Origin: Hyphomicrobiales bacterium
GTDB taxonomy: Bacteria; Pseudomonadota; Alphaproteobacteria; Rhizobiales; Beijerinckiaceae
Length of the DNA stretch: 11,209 nucleotides
Assembly: GCA_028865375.1 (NCBI GenBank)
Contig: JAGWKJ010000047.1
Location: 1 to 11,209, forward strand
Reading direction: 5' to 3'
In this document: piece by piece, positions 1 to 6,461 of the stretch
Numbering within the stretch: the first letter of the stretch is position 1
How the letters are laid out: each line of letters opens with the position of its first letter
The notes under the pieces: generated by a model
Database searches by the model: none
The model's input: the letters and a program-made list of their open reading frames with translations, nothing else
Told to the model about the DNA's origin: nothing
Program-made: the position numbers and the translations under genes

Positions 1-1416
1 GCGCCGGACAAGACCGATTGCGACGTGCTGGTGCTCGGCGCCGGCCCCGGCGGCTACACCGCCGCGTTCCGCGCCGCAGACCTCGGCCAGCGCGTGGTCC
101 TCGTCGAGAAGCGCGCAACGCTGGGCGGCGTTTGCCTCAACGTCGGGTGCATTCCGTCCAAGGCGTTGCTGCACGCCGCCAAGGTGATCGAGGATTCGCG
201 CGAGATGGCCGACCACGGCGTTTCGTTCGGGCCGGCCGCCGTCGACGTGGAGAAGCTGCGCGGCTGGAAGTCGGGCGTCGTCTCGCGGCTCGTTGGCGGT
301 CTGTCCACGCTCGCCAAGCAGCGCAAGGTGCGGGTGGTGACCGGCGAAGCGGCGTTCGCGTCGCCCCATTCGGTCGTCGTCAAGGGCGCCGACGGCGAAA
401 TGACGCTCACGTTCCGCCACGCCATCGTCGCCTGCGGTTCCGAGCCGGTGAGGCTGCCCTTCATCTCCGAGGACCCGCGCATCGTGGATTCCACCGGCGC
501 GCTCGAAATCGAGGGGCCGCCGGCGCGGATGCTGGTGATCGGGGGCGGCATCATCGGCCTGGAGATGGGCTGCGTCTACGCCGCGCTCGGCACGCGCGTG
601 AACGTCGTCGAGTTGATGGACCAGCTGATTCCCGGCGCCGACCGCGACGTCGTGGCGCCGCTCGCCCGGCGGCTCGAAAAGAAGTTCGAGTCGATCCGGC
701 TGAAGTCGAAGGTGACCGCCGTCGAGGCGACGCCGACCGCCGTGCGCGTCACCATCGAGGGGCCGGACGGCGCCGTGGTCGAGGACTTCGATCGCGTGCT
801 CGTTTCGGTCGGCCGCAGGCCCAACGGCGCCACGATCGGCGCCGACAAGGCCGGCGTCGCGGTCGACGGGCGCGGCTTCATCGCGGTCGACCGGACCATG
901 CGCACCAACGTGCCGCATATCTTCGCCATCGGCGACGTGGTCGGCCAGCCGATGCTCGCCCACAAGGCGACGCACGAAGGCAAGGTCGCGGCCGAAGTCG
1001 CCGCCGGCCACAAGTCCGCGTTCGACGCCAAGGTCATTCCCTCGGTCGCCTATACCGACCCGGAAGTGGCGTGGGTCGGCCTCACCGAGGCGGAGGCCAA
1101 GGCGAAAGGAATCGACTTCGGCAAGGCGGTGTTTCCGTGGGCGGCGAGCGGGCGCGCGCTGTCGCTGGGCCGCGACGAGGGCTTCACCAAGACGCTGTGG
1201 GACAAGAAGACCGACCGCCTGATCGGCGCGGCCATCGTGGGCGTCAACGCCGGCGACCTGATCGCGGAAGCGGCGCTCGCCATCGAGATGGGCGCGGACG
1301 CCGAAGACATAGGGCTGACAATCCACCCGCATCCGACGCTGTCGGAGACGTTCGCGATGTCGGCGGAGGCGTGGGCCGGCAGCCTGACCGACCTCTACAT
1401 GCCGAAGAAGAAGTGA
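1..1416 (+). CDS. lpdA: Dihydrolipoyl dehydrogenase (E3), 5' end cut by window edge
   Basis: This FAD flavoenzyme reoxidises the dihydrolipoyl group of 2-oxoacid dehydrogenase complexes (or the glycine cleavage system) and passes electrons to NAD+ in the cytoplasm. The frame is open from base 1, so the true start is upstream; 471 residues are visible. Counting from base 1, the FAD-binding GAGPGG is at 13-18, the redox-active disulfide CLNVGC gives Cys45 and Cys50, and the NAD-binding GGGIIG is at 181-186. The C-terminal HPHPTLSE supplies the catalytic His444 and Glu449. The protein runs to the normal family C-terminus, so probably only a few residues are missing, unless an N-terminal lipoyl domain precedes it, which cannot be seen. 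Its stop overlaps the start of mogA by 4 nt, implying co-transcription. Which complex it serves cannot be told from this window. Family assignment is very secure. Confidence 0.96.
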   Translation, partial: APDKTDCDVLVLGAGPGGYTAAFRAADLGQRVVLVEKRATLGGVCLNVGCIPSKALLHAAKVIEDSREMADHGVSFGPAAVDVEKLRGWKSGVVSRLVGGLSTLAKQRKVRVVTGEAAFASPHSVVVKGADGEMTLTFRHAIVACGSEPVRLPFISEDPRIVDSTGALEIEGPPARMLVIGGGIIGLEMGCVYAALGTRVNVVELMDQLIPGADRDVVAPLARRLEKKFESIRLKSKVTAVEATPTAVRVTIEGPDGAVVEDFDRVLVSVGRRPNGATIGADKAGVAVDGRGFIAVDRTMRTNVPHIFAIGDVVGQPMLAHKATHEGKVAAEVAAGHKSAFDAKVIPSVAYTDPEVAWVGLTEAEAKAKGIDFGKAVFPWAASGRALSLGRDEGFTKTLWDKKTDRLIGAAIVGVNAGDLIAEAALAIEMGADAEDIGLTIHPHPTLSETFAMSAEAWAGSLTDLYMPKKK

Positions 1417-1952
1417 GCGCGGGCGGGGCGGTCCCCATCGGAATCGTCACGGTCTCGGACCGGGCGAGCGCGGGCGTCTACGAGGACCGCGGCGGCCCCG
1501 GCATCGAGGCCGCGCTGCGCGACATCCTTGCCTCGGCCTGGCGGCCCGAGCGCCGCCTCGTGCCCGACGAACGCGCGCGGATCGAGGCGGCGATCGCCGA
1601 GCTCGCCGACGCGTTCGGCTGCCCGCTGATCCTGACGACGGGCGGCACGGGTCCCGCGCCGCGCGACGTGACGCCCGAGGCGACCGAGGCCGCTTGCGCG
1701 CGCCTGCTGCCTGGCTTCGGAGAAGCGATGCGGACGGCGAGCTTGCGCGACGTGCCGACCGCGATCCTGTCGCGCCAGGTGGCGGGCGTCCGCGGCAAAT
1801 CGCTGGTCGTGAATCTGCCCGGCAAGCCCTCTGCGATCCGCACCTGCCTTGACGCCGTGTTCCCGGCCATCCCCTATTGCGTCGACCTGATCGGCGGCCC
1901 GCGGCTGGAGACCGACCCTGCGGTCTGCGTCGCGTTCCGACCGAAGGCCTGA
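1413..1952 (+). CDS. mogA: Molybdopterin adenylyltransferase (MogA family)
   Basis: MogA adenylates molybdopterin to MPT-AMP, the step before molybdate insertion in molybdenum cofactor synthesis, in the cytosol. The 179-residue product begins with the family motif GIVTVSDRAS. It carries TTGGTGPAPRD at 75-85 followed by VTPEAT, the VPTAILSRQ segment, and NLPGKPSAI at 134-142, which fits a complete MogA/MoaB-fold protein. I chose the GTG at 1413 because it places the conserved beta strand about eight residues in and overlaps the lpdA stop as GTGA, typical of translational coupling. No strong Shine-Dalgarno is seen, which fits coupling. The enzyme is placed between lpdA and purine-degradation genes. 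Molybdenum cofactor is needed by xanthine dehydrogenase, which makes urate, so a link to the next two genes is plausible but inferred. MoaB is the main alternative name; the TGGTG-PAPRD-VTPEAT form and length favour MogA. Confidence 0.9.
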   Translation: MSAGGAVPIGIVTVSDRASAGVYEDRGGPGIEAALRDILASAWRPERRLVPDERARIEAAIAELADAFGCPLILTTGGTGPAPRDVTPEATEAACARLLPGFGEAMRTASLRDVPTAILSRQVAGVRGKSLVVNLPGKPSAIRTCLDAVFPAIPYCVDLIGGPRLETDPAVCVAFRPKA

Positions 1953-1955
1953 ACC

Positions 1956-1968
1956 GGAGGCGACATTG
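1956..1968 (+). promoter_or_regulatory. Shine-Dalgarno and TTG start of uraH
   Basis: GGAGG at 1956-1960 lies five bases before TTG at 1966. No ATG or GTG in this frame precedes the conserved LSTHALDT segment, and the next in-frame ATG (in KPAAGM) would remove the catalytic histidine. The ribosome-binding site therefore decides in favour of a rare TTG start. Confidence 0.75.
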
Positions 1969-2310
1969 GGCCAGCTTTCGACCCACGCGCTCGACACCGT
2001 CGCCGGCAAGCCGGCGGCGGGGATGCGCGTCGAACTCCTGCGCATCGGGTCGGGCGGCGAGGCGACACCCGTCGCGGAGGCGACCACCAACGCCGATGGC
2101 CGCACCGACGGGCCTTTGCTCGGCCCAGACCATTGGGCGCCGGGCCGCTACGAACTTCGGTTCCACGTCGGCGCCTATTTCGCGGCGCGCGGAATCCCCT
2201 CGCCGTTCCTCGACGTGGTGCCGATCCGCTTCGCGATGGAAGGCGAGGGCCGCTGGCACGTGCCGCTCGTCGCGTCGCCGTGGAGCTATTCGACCTATCG
2301 CGGGAGCTGA
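1966..2310 (+). CDS. uraH: 5-hydroxyisourate hydrolase (transthyretin-like)
   Basis: This enzyme hydrolyses 5-hydroxyisourate, the product of urate oxidation, to OHCU (2-oxo-4-hydroxy-4-carboxy-5-ureidoimidazoline). It is a small homotetrameric transthyretin-fold protein. The 114-residue product has every family hallmark: LSTHALDT at 4-11 with catalytic His7, NADGRTDGP with Arg46, His98 in RWHVP, and the diagnostic C-terminus YRGS. No signal peptide is present, so it should be cytoplasmic. It uses a TTG start backed by GGAGG. It lies 13 nt after mogA and 4 nt before the fused puuE-uraD gene, whose product takes over the next two steps, so the two genes form a pathway cassette. Thyroid-hormone-binding transthyretin is ruled out by the YRGS tail and catalytic residues. 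Confidence 0.95.
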   Translation: MGQLSTHALDTVAGKPAAGMRVELLRIGSGGEATPVAEATTNADGRTDGPLLGPDHWAPGRYELRFHVGAYFAARGIPSPFLDVVPIRFAMEGEGRWHVPLVASPWSYSTYRGS

Positions 2311-2314
2311 ACGG

Positions 2315-3733
2315 ATGGCGGAGGCGCCCTATCCGCGCGACATGGCCGGCTACGGTCGGCGCCCGCCGTTCGCCGATTGGCCGGGCGGCGCGCGCGTCGC
2401 CGTGCAATTCGTCATCAATTACGAGGAGGGCGGCGAGAACAACGTCCTCCACGGCGACGCCGCGTCGGAGGCGTTCCTGTCGGAAATCGTCGGCGCGCAG
2501 CCATGGCCCGGCCAACGCCACCACAACATGGAATCGATCTACGAATACGGCTCGCGCGCGGGCTTTTGGCGCCTGCATCGCATCTTCACGGAGCGCGCGG
2601 CGCCCGTCACCGTCTATGCCGTGGCGACCGCGATGGCGCGCGTGCCCGACGTCGTCGCGTCGTGGAACGAGGCCGGCTGGGACGTGGCGACCCACGGCCT
2701 GAAATGGATCGAATACAAGGACGCGCCCTACGAGACGGAGCGTGCCCAGCTCGACGAGGCCGTCCGCATCCACGCCGCTTGCGCGGGGAAGCGGCCGCTC
2801 GGCTTCTACCAGGGCCGCGCGTCCATGAACACGCTGCGGATCGGCATGGAGGAACAGGGCTTCCTCTATCTCTCCGACAGCTATGCCGACGACCTGCCCT
2901 ATTGGCTCGAAGGCGAGCGAGGTCCGCAACTGATCGTGCCCTACACGCTCGACGCCAACGACATGCGCTTCGCGACGCCGCAGGGCTTCAACAGCGGCGA
3001 CCAATTCTTCTCGTACCTGAAGGATTCCTTCGACGTCCTGTACGCCGAGGGCGCGGATCGGCCCAAGATGATGTCGGTCGGCCTGCATTGCCGGCTGGCC
3101 GGCCGGCCGGGGCGCGCGGCCGCGGTCGCCCGCTTCGTCGATTACGTGAAGGCGCACGATGCTGCATGGATCGCGACCCGCATCGACATCGCGCGACATT
3201 GGATCCGCCGCCATCCGCCGGCGGGCGGATACGGTCCCTCGCATATGCCGCGCGCGCTGTTCGTCGAGCTCTACGGCGACGTCTACGAACACACGCCCGC
3301 GGTCGCGGAGGCCGCCCATCGCGTCGGCCTCGGCACGGAATGCGACCGCGTCGATGGCCTCGCCGCCGCGATGGCGAAGGCGGCGGCGACCCTGACGACC
3401 GATGCCAAGCTCGCGCTGGTGCGCGCCCACCCCGACCTCGCGGGCAAGTTCGCGGCCGCCAGGCGCCTGACCGCGGATTCGGCCAAGGAACAGGCGGGCG
3501 CCGGCCTCGACGCGCTGACGGACGAAGAGCGCGCGCGCTTCACGCGCCTCAACGCCGATTACGTGGCGCGCTTCGGCTTTCCGTTCGTGATCGCGGTAAG
3601 GGGCCGCACGAAATCCGACGTGCTGGCCGCCTTCGAGGCGCGGCTTGAGAACGGCCGCGAGGCCGAGCTCGCCGAAGCGCTGGCGCAGATCGACCGCATC
3701 GCCGCGCTGCGGCTGAAGGACCGGCTCGGCTGA
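2315..3733 (+). CDS. puuE: Fused allantoinase (PuuE) and OHCU decarboxylase (UraD)
   Basis: One 472-residue protein carries two enzymes of ureide breakdown. Residues about 1-300 are a polysaccharide-deacetylase-type PuuE allantoinase (allantoin to allantoate), with the family segments VINYEEGGENN, HHNMESIYEYGSR, ATHGLKW (His127), FYQGRAS and SVGLHCRLAGRPGR (254-267). Residues about 311-472 are a complete UraD (OHCU to S-allantoin plus CO2), with HPDLAGK giving His372, SAKEQAG giving Glu392 exactly 20 residues later as in the catalytic pair of characterised UraD, then FGFPFVIAVRGR and an RIAALRLKDRL end. The linker is only about ten residues and has no stop; an internal Met311 sits at the domain boundary. 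The start at 2315 has GGGAG eight bases upstream, inside the end of uraH. Such fusions are known (PuuE-type domain upstream of or fused to UraD). The physical order is the reverse of the reaction order. Confidence 0.93.
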   Translation: MAEAPYPRDMAGYGRRPPFADWPGGARVAVQFVINYEEGGENNVLHGDAASEAFLSEIVGAQPWPGQRHHNMESIYEYGSRAGFWRLHRIFTERAAPVTVYAVATAMARVPDVVASWNEAGWDVATHGLKWIEYKDAPYETERAQLDEAVRIHAACAGKRPLGFYQGRASMNTLRIGMEEQGFLYLSDSYADDLPYWLEGERGPQLIVPYTLDANDMRFATPQGFNSGDQFFSYLKDSFDVLYAEGADRPKMMSVGLHCRLAGRPGRAAAVARFVDYVKAHDAAWIATRIDIARHWIRRHPPAGGYGPSHMPRALFVELYGDVYEHTPAVAEAAHRVGLGTECDRVDGLAAAMAKAAATLTTDAKLALVRAHPDLAGKFAAARRLTADSAKEQAGAGLDALTDEERARFTRLNADYVARFGFPFVIAVRGRTKSDVLAAFEARLENGREAELAEALAQIDRIAALRLKDRLG

Positions 3734-3756
3734 ACTCCGGCCTGGCGGTGGCATTT

Positions 3757-3776
3757 GGTTACCGATCGTTAACCAT
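3757..3776. promoter_or_regulatory. Near-palindrome with TTAACCAT motif upstream of SH3 gene
   Basis: The sequence GGTTACCGATCGTTAACC (3757-3774) matches its own reverse complement at 16 of 18 bases, and TTAACCAT follows at 3769-3776. TTAACCAT resembles the half-site described for the alphaproteobacterial cell-cycle regulator CtrA, but the second TTAA at the expected seven-base spacing is absent. It lies in the 87-nt gap between puuE-uraD and the SH3 gene, the most AT-rich stretch nearby and the obvious place for a promoter. No convincing -35/-10 pair was found. The site is seen; the regulator is a guess. Confidence 0.3.
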
Positions 3777-3820
3777 TCCGGCCTAACGTCGCGCGCGAGT
3801 CATTGCGTCGAGGTCGCGTC

Positions 3821-4375
3821 ATGTTCGGACAGCTCGTTCGGCTGGGTCTCGTCGTGGCGAGCGCCGCGACGGCCCTGCACTTCACCAAGGCGCGCGCCGC
3901 CCCGGCGTCCGCCGCCGCGGCGCCTGGCGTCGAAATCGGCTCGGCGACGGGCCTGCCCGTGCCGCGCTTCGTCAGCCTCAAGTTCGACCGCGTCAATTTG
4001 CGCGAGGGTCCCTCGATGGACCACCCGACGCTGTGGGTGTTCGAACGCAAGGCGCTGCCCGTCGAGGTCACCGCGGAATCCGAGATGTGGCGGCGCGTCC
4101 GCGCGTCGGACGGCGTGACCGGCTGGGTGCTCAATGCCAGCATCGCCGGTCGTCGCACCGCGATCGTCGCGCCATGGAAGCCCAAGGCCGACGCCTACCC
4201 CATCTATTCGGGCCCGAACGGAAAGGACGCCGTGGTCGCGCGCCTACAGGTCGGCGTGATCGGCGACGTCACCCATTGCGACGGCAAATGGTGCCGCATC
4301 GCCGGCAAGGGATTCGCCGGCGACATCCCGCAGGACGAGCTCTGGGGCGTCTATCCGAACGAAAAGTTCGATTGA
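3821..4375 (+). CDS. Exported SH3-domain protein of unknown function
   Basis: The 184-residue product has a signal-like N-terminus: a short start with one Arg, a hydrophobic run at about 6-19 and a possible cleavage after ARA near residue 27. It is therefore predicted to be periplasmic or membrane-attached. The body matches the bacterial SH3-like family common in alphaproteobacteria: FDRVNLREGPS at 56-66, LPVEV at 79-83, then GVTGWVLNASIAGRRT at 98-113. A second, more divergent SH3-like repeat spans about 126-178, with Cys153 and Cys158 flanking a Trp in CDGKWC. I preferred ATG 3821, with GAGG seven bases upstream, over a TTG at 3803. Such domains usually bind cell-wall peptides or proteins, but no specific role can be assigned. 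It precedes regB by 44 nt on the same strand; whether they share a transcript is open. Confidence 0.88.
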   Translation: MFGQLVRLGLVVASAATALHFTKARAAPASAAAAPGVEIGSATGLPVPRFVSLKFDRVNLREGPSMDHPTLWVFERKALPVEVTAESEMWRRVRASDGVTGWVLNASIAGRRTAIVAPWKPKADAYPIYSGPNGKDAVVARLQVGVIGDVTHCDGKWCRIAGKGFAGDIPQDELWGVYPNEKFD

Positions 4376-4397
4376 CCGGCGCCGGGGCGCGCGACGC

Positions 4398-4427
4398 GGA
4401 GGCATGCTAAACTCGGGCGATGGATAG
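4398..4427 (+). other. Unusual regB start region: displaced SD and 7-codon upstream frame
   Basis: GGAGG at 4398-4402 is 17 bases from the regB ATG at 4420, too far for normal initiation. It is one base from ATG 4404, which opens a seven-codon frame ending at TAG 4425-4427, inside the regB start. TAAACT at 4408-4413 resembles a -10 box only a few bases before the regB ATG, so a nearly leaderless transcript is another reading. All three are visible in the sequence; none is proven functional. Confidence 0.3.
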
Positions 4428-5799
4428 GCCCGGCCCGTTGGAACTCGGCCGCGATTCGCGGCGATTGCGCGTCGAGACGCTGTGGCGGCTGCGCTGGCTG
4501 GCGGTCGCGGGCCAAGGCGGCGCCGTCGTGGCCGCCCGCTTCGCGTTCGGCTTTCCGTTGCCGCTCTGGTCGTGCCTCGGCGTCGTCGCCGCGCTGGCCG
4601 CCTTCAACCTCGCGCTGCGGTTCACCTATCCGATGCAGGCCCGGCTCGGCGACGATGCGGCGATGGCGGTGCTCGCCTTCGACGTGTTGCAGCTGGCCGC
4701 GCTGCTGTTCCTGACCGGCGGCCTGCAGAACCCGTTCGCGCTGCTGTTCCTCGCCCCGGTGATGATTTCTGCCACCGCCCTGCCGCCGGCGCGGACGCTC
4801 GCGTTGCTGGCGCTCACCGTGGCTGCGACTTCGACGCTGGCGTTCCGGCACCTGCCGTTGCCTTGGTTCCGCGGCGAGACGGTGACGCTGCCGTTCGAAT
4901 ACGCGCTGGGCGCCTGGGCCTCGATCGTGGTGGGCGCGGCGTTCGTCGCCGTCTACGCGACGCGCGTGGCCAGCGAGGCGCGCGACCTCGCCGACGCGCT
5001 CGCCGCGGCCGAGCTCGTGCTGGCGCGCGAGCAGCACCTGTCGCAGCTCGACGGGCTCGCCGCGGCGGCGGCCCATGAACTCGGCACGCCGCTGGCCACG
5101 ATCGCGCTGGTGTCGAAGGAGCTCAGCCGAGCCTGCGAGGGCGGCGCCCAGGCCGACGACCTAGCGCTGCTGTCGACGGAGGTCGCGCGCTGCCGGGCGA
5201 TCCTGGGCAAGCTGTCCTCGCTGGGCGCGCAGGATTCGGGACCGCTGGCGACGATCACCATCGGCCATCTCGTCGAGGAAGCGGTGGCGCCGCACCGCCA
5301 CTTCGGGGTCGAGATCGCGGTCGTCGAGCGCGGCGACGGACCGGAACCGGCGCGGCGGCGCAACGCGGCGCTGCTGTACGGGCTGGGCAACATCGTCGAG
5401 AACGCGGTCGATTTCGCGCGGACCAAGGTGACCGTCACGGCGACCTGGGACGCCCGGACCGTCTCGCTGGTCGTCGCCGACGACGGACCGGGCTTCGCGC
5501 CCGACATATTGGCGCGCATCGGCGAGCCCTACGTGACGACGCGGCCGGCGGCCGAGCGCGGCGGGGAGGCCGACGACCACGGGCTGGGGCTCGGGCTGTT
5601 CATCGCGCTCAGGATGTTGGAGCGCGGCGGCGGCAAGGTCTCGGTGCGCAACGCCATCACGCCGCGGACGGGGGCGCGGATCACCGTCGAATTTCCCCGT
5701 TCGGCCTTCGAGCGCGACGACAAGTCGCGGGCGCCGGCCCATCGACCGGCCGCGGAAGGCTTGGCGCCGGCGCCGATCGCCGCCACATCGACCCGCTAG
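4420..5799 (+). CDS. regB: Redox sensor histidine kinase, RegB/PrrB/ActS family
   Basis: This membrane sensor kinase reports the redox state of the respiratory chain and phosphorylates RegA, controlling respiration, carbon and nitrogen fixation or related energy genes in alphaproteobacteria. The 459-residue protein has about six hydrophobic segments between 25 and 182. They include GGLQNPF at 100-106, the conserved motif linked to ubiquinone sensing. The H-box AAAHELGTPLATIAL places the phospho-accepting histidine at 219. Cys258 in EVARCRAIL lies 39 residues later, at essentially the spacing of the redox-switch cysteine of Rhodobacter RegB (His225/Cys265). The ATPase domain has NIVENAVDFA (N box), DDGPGF (G1) and DDHGLGLGLF (G2). 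About 35 residues rich in Ala, Pro and Arg trail the kinase domain. It is followed by regA after 8 nt, an ActS-ActR-like tandem order. The family call is strong; the physiological output is inferred. Confidence 0.95.
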   Translation: MDRPGPLELGRDSRRLRVETLWRLRWLAVAGQGGAVVAARFAFGFPLPLWSCLGVVAALAAFNLALRFTYPMQARLGDDAAMAVLAFDVLQLAALLFLTGGLQNPFALLFLAPVMISATALPPARTLALLALTVAATSTLAFRHLPLPWFRGETVTLPFEYALGAWASIVVGAAFVAVYATRVASEARDLADALAAAELVLAREQHLSQLDGLAAAAAHELGTPLATIALVSKELSRACEGGAQADDLALLSTEVARCRAILGKLSSLGAQDSGPLATITIGHLVEEAVAPHRHFGVEIAVVERGDGPEPARRRNAALLYGLGNIVENAVDFARTKVTVTATWDARTVSLVVADDGPGFAPDILARIGEPYVTTRPAAERGGEADDHGLGLGLFIALRMLERGGGKVSVRNAITPRTGARITVEFPRSAFERDDKSRAPAHRPAAEGLAPAPIAATSTR

Positions 5800-5807
5800 G
5801 GGGGACC

Positions 5808-6380
5808 ATGAGCGACAGCCGCACGACGAACGACGCGCCGGCGAACGGCGTCGGGCCGGACCCGAGCCTGCTGATCGTCGACGACGACAAGCCGTTCCTC
5901 GCCCGCCTCGCGCGTGCGATGGAGACCCGCGGCTTCGTCGTGCAGACCGCCGAGAGCGTGGCCGAGGGCATCGCAGCCATCGACCGCAAGCCGCCCGCCT
6001 ATGCGGTGATCGACATGCGGCTGGGCGACGGCAACGGTCTGGACGTGATCGCCCGCCTCAAGGAGCGGCGCGCCGACGCGCGCGGCGTCATCCTCACCGG
6101 CTACGGGGCGATCGCCTCGGCCGTCACCGCGGTGAAGCGCGGCGCGTTCGACTATCTCGCCAAGCCGGCCGACGCCGACGACGTGTATGCGGCGCTGACC
6201 GAGGCCAGGATCGGCTCGGAGGACTTGCCCGAACACATGATGTCGGCCGACCGCGTACGGTGGGAGCACATCCAGCGCATCTACGAATTGTGCAACCGCA
6301 ACGTCTCGGAGACGGCGCGGCGGCTCGACATGCACCGTCGCACGCTGCAACGGATCCTCGCCAAGCGCGCGCCCAAATAG
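5808..6380 (+). CDS. regA: Response regulator, RegA/PrrA/ActR family
   Basis: This is the DNA-binding partner of RegB. The 190-residue protein has a receiver domain at about 20-135: acidic pair Asp25/Asp26, phospho-acceptor Asp69 in VIDMRL, Thr97 in ILTGYG, and Lys119 in LAKPAD. A short linker leads to the very conserved RegA-type Fis-like helix-turn-helix. In it SADRVRWEHIQRIYE and NVSETARRLDMHRRTLQR (165-182) form the recognition region, nearly invariant among RegA, PrrA and ActR proteins. The start at 5808 is preceded by a purine-rich AGGGGGGA site beginning within the regB stop codon, so the two are probably translated from one message. Targets are not visible; no obvious cytochrome, nif or cbb gene is in the window. 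A GC hairpin overlaps its stop codon. Confidence 0.96.
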   Translation: MSDSRTTNDAPANGVGPDPSLLIVDDDKPFLARLARAMETRGFVVQTAESVAEGIAAIDRKPPAYAVIDMRLGDGNGLDVIARLKERRADARGVILTGYGAIASAVTAVKRGAFDYLAKPADADDVYAALTEARIGSEDLPEHMMSADRVRWEHIQRIYELCNRNVSETARRLDMHRRTLQRILAKRAPK

Positions 6381-6419
6381 GCGCGCCATGGGGAGATCGG
6401 CGCGCCCAACTGGGCGCGC
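6367..6419. repeat. Two GC-rich hairpins at and after the regA stop
   Basis: The first hairpin pairs GCGCGCC (6367-6373) with GGCGCGC (6380-6386), looping out CAAATA across the regA stop codon. The second pairs GCGCGCCC (6400-6407) with GGGCGCGC (6412-6419) around the loop AACT. The palindrome GGCGCGCC occurs at 6380-6387 and 6399-6406, so alternative pairings among the arms are possible. No T-run follows on the plus strand, so a classic intrinsic terminator for regA is not supported. The structures could instead protect the 3' end or mark a Rho-type stop. Confidence 0.5.
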
Positions 6420-6425
6420 GCCGCG

Positions 6426-6455
6426 AAGAAACCTGCGCGCCGAAGCCGGCGCGCA
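6426..6455 (-). terminator. Intrinsic terminator for the minus-strand dioxygenase gene
   Basis: On the minus strand, seven... six bases after the dioxygenase stop, TGCGCGCC pairs perfectly with GGCGCGCA (6434-6455) around a GGCTTC loop. After two G residues the transcript reads TTTCTT (complement of 6426-6431). An eight-base-pair GC stem plus a short U-rich tail fits a Rho-independent terminator, though the tail is interrupted by one C. It is the third of three hairpins in this convergent gap. Confidence 0.5.
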
Positions 6456-6461
6456 CGGCCT

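Noticed and set aside
18..1412. A long plus-strand open frame running into mogA from near the window start.
   Set aside because: Its translation is an Arg/Gly-rich shadow of lpdA with no family features; only the part from GTG 1413 is real.
1447..3754. Overlapping minus-strand open frames opposite mogA, uraH and puuE-uraD.
   Set aside because: Products are shadow translations; the plus strand carries recognised enzymes with catalytic residues throughout.
4376..4385. Perfect 10-bp palindrome CCGGCGCCGG just after the SH3 stop.
   Set aside because: Too short and expected by chance at this GC content, with no T-run to suggest a terminator.
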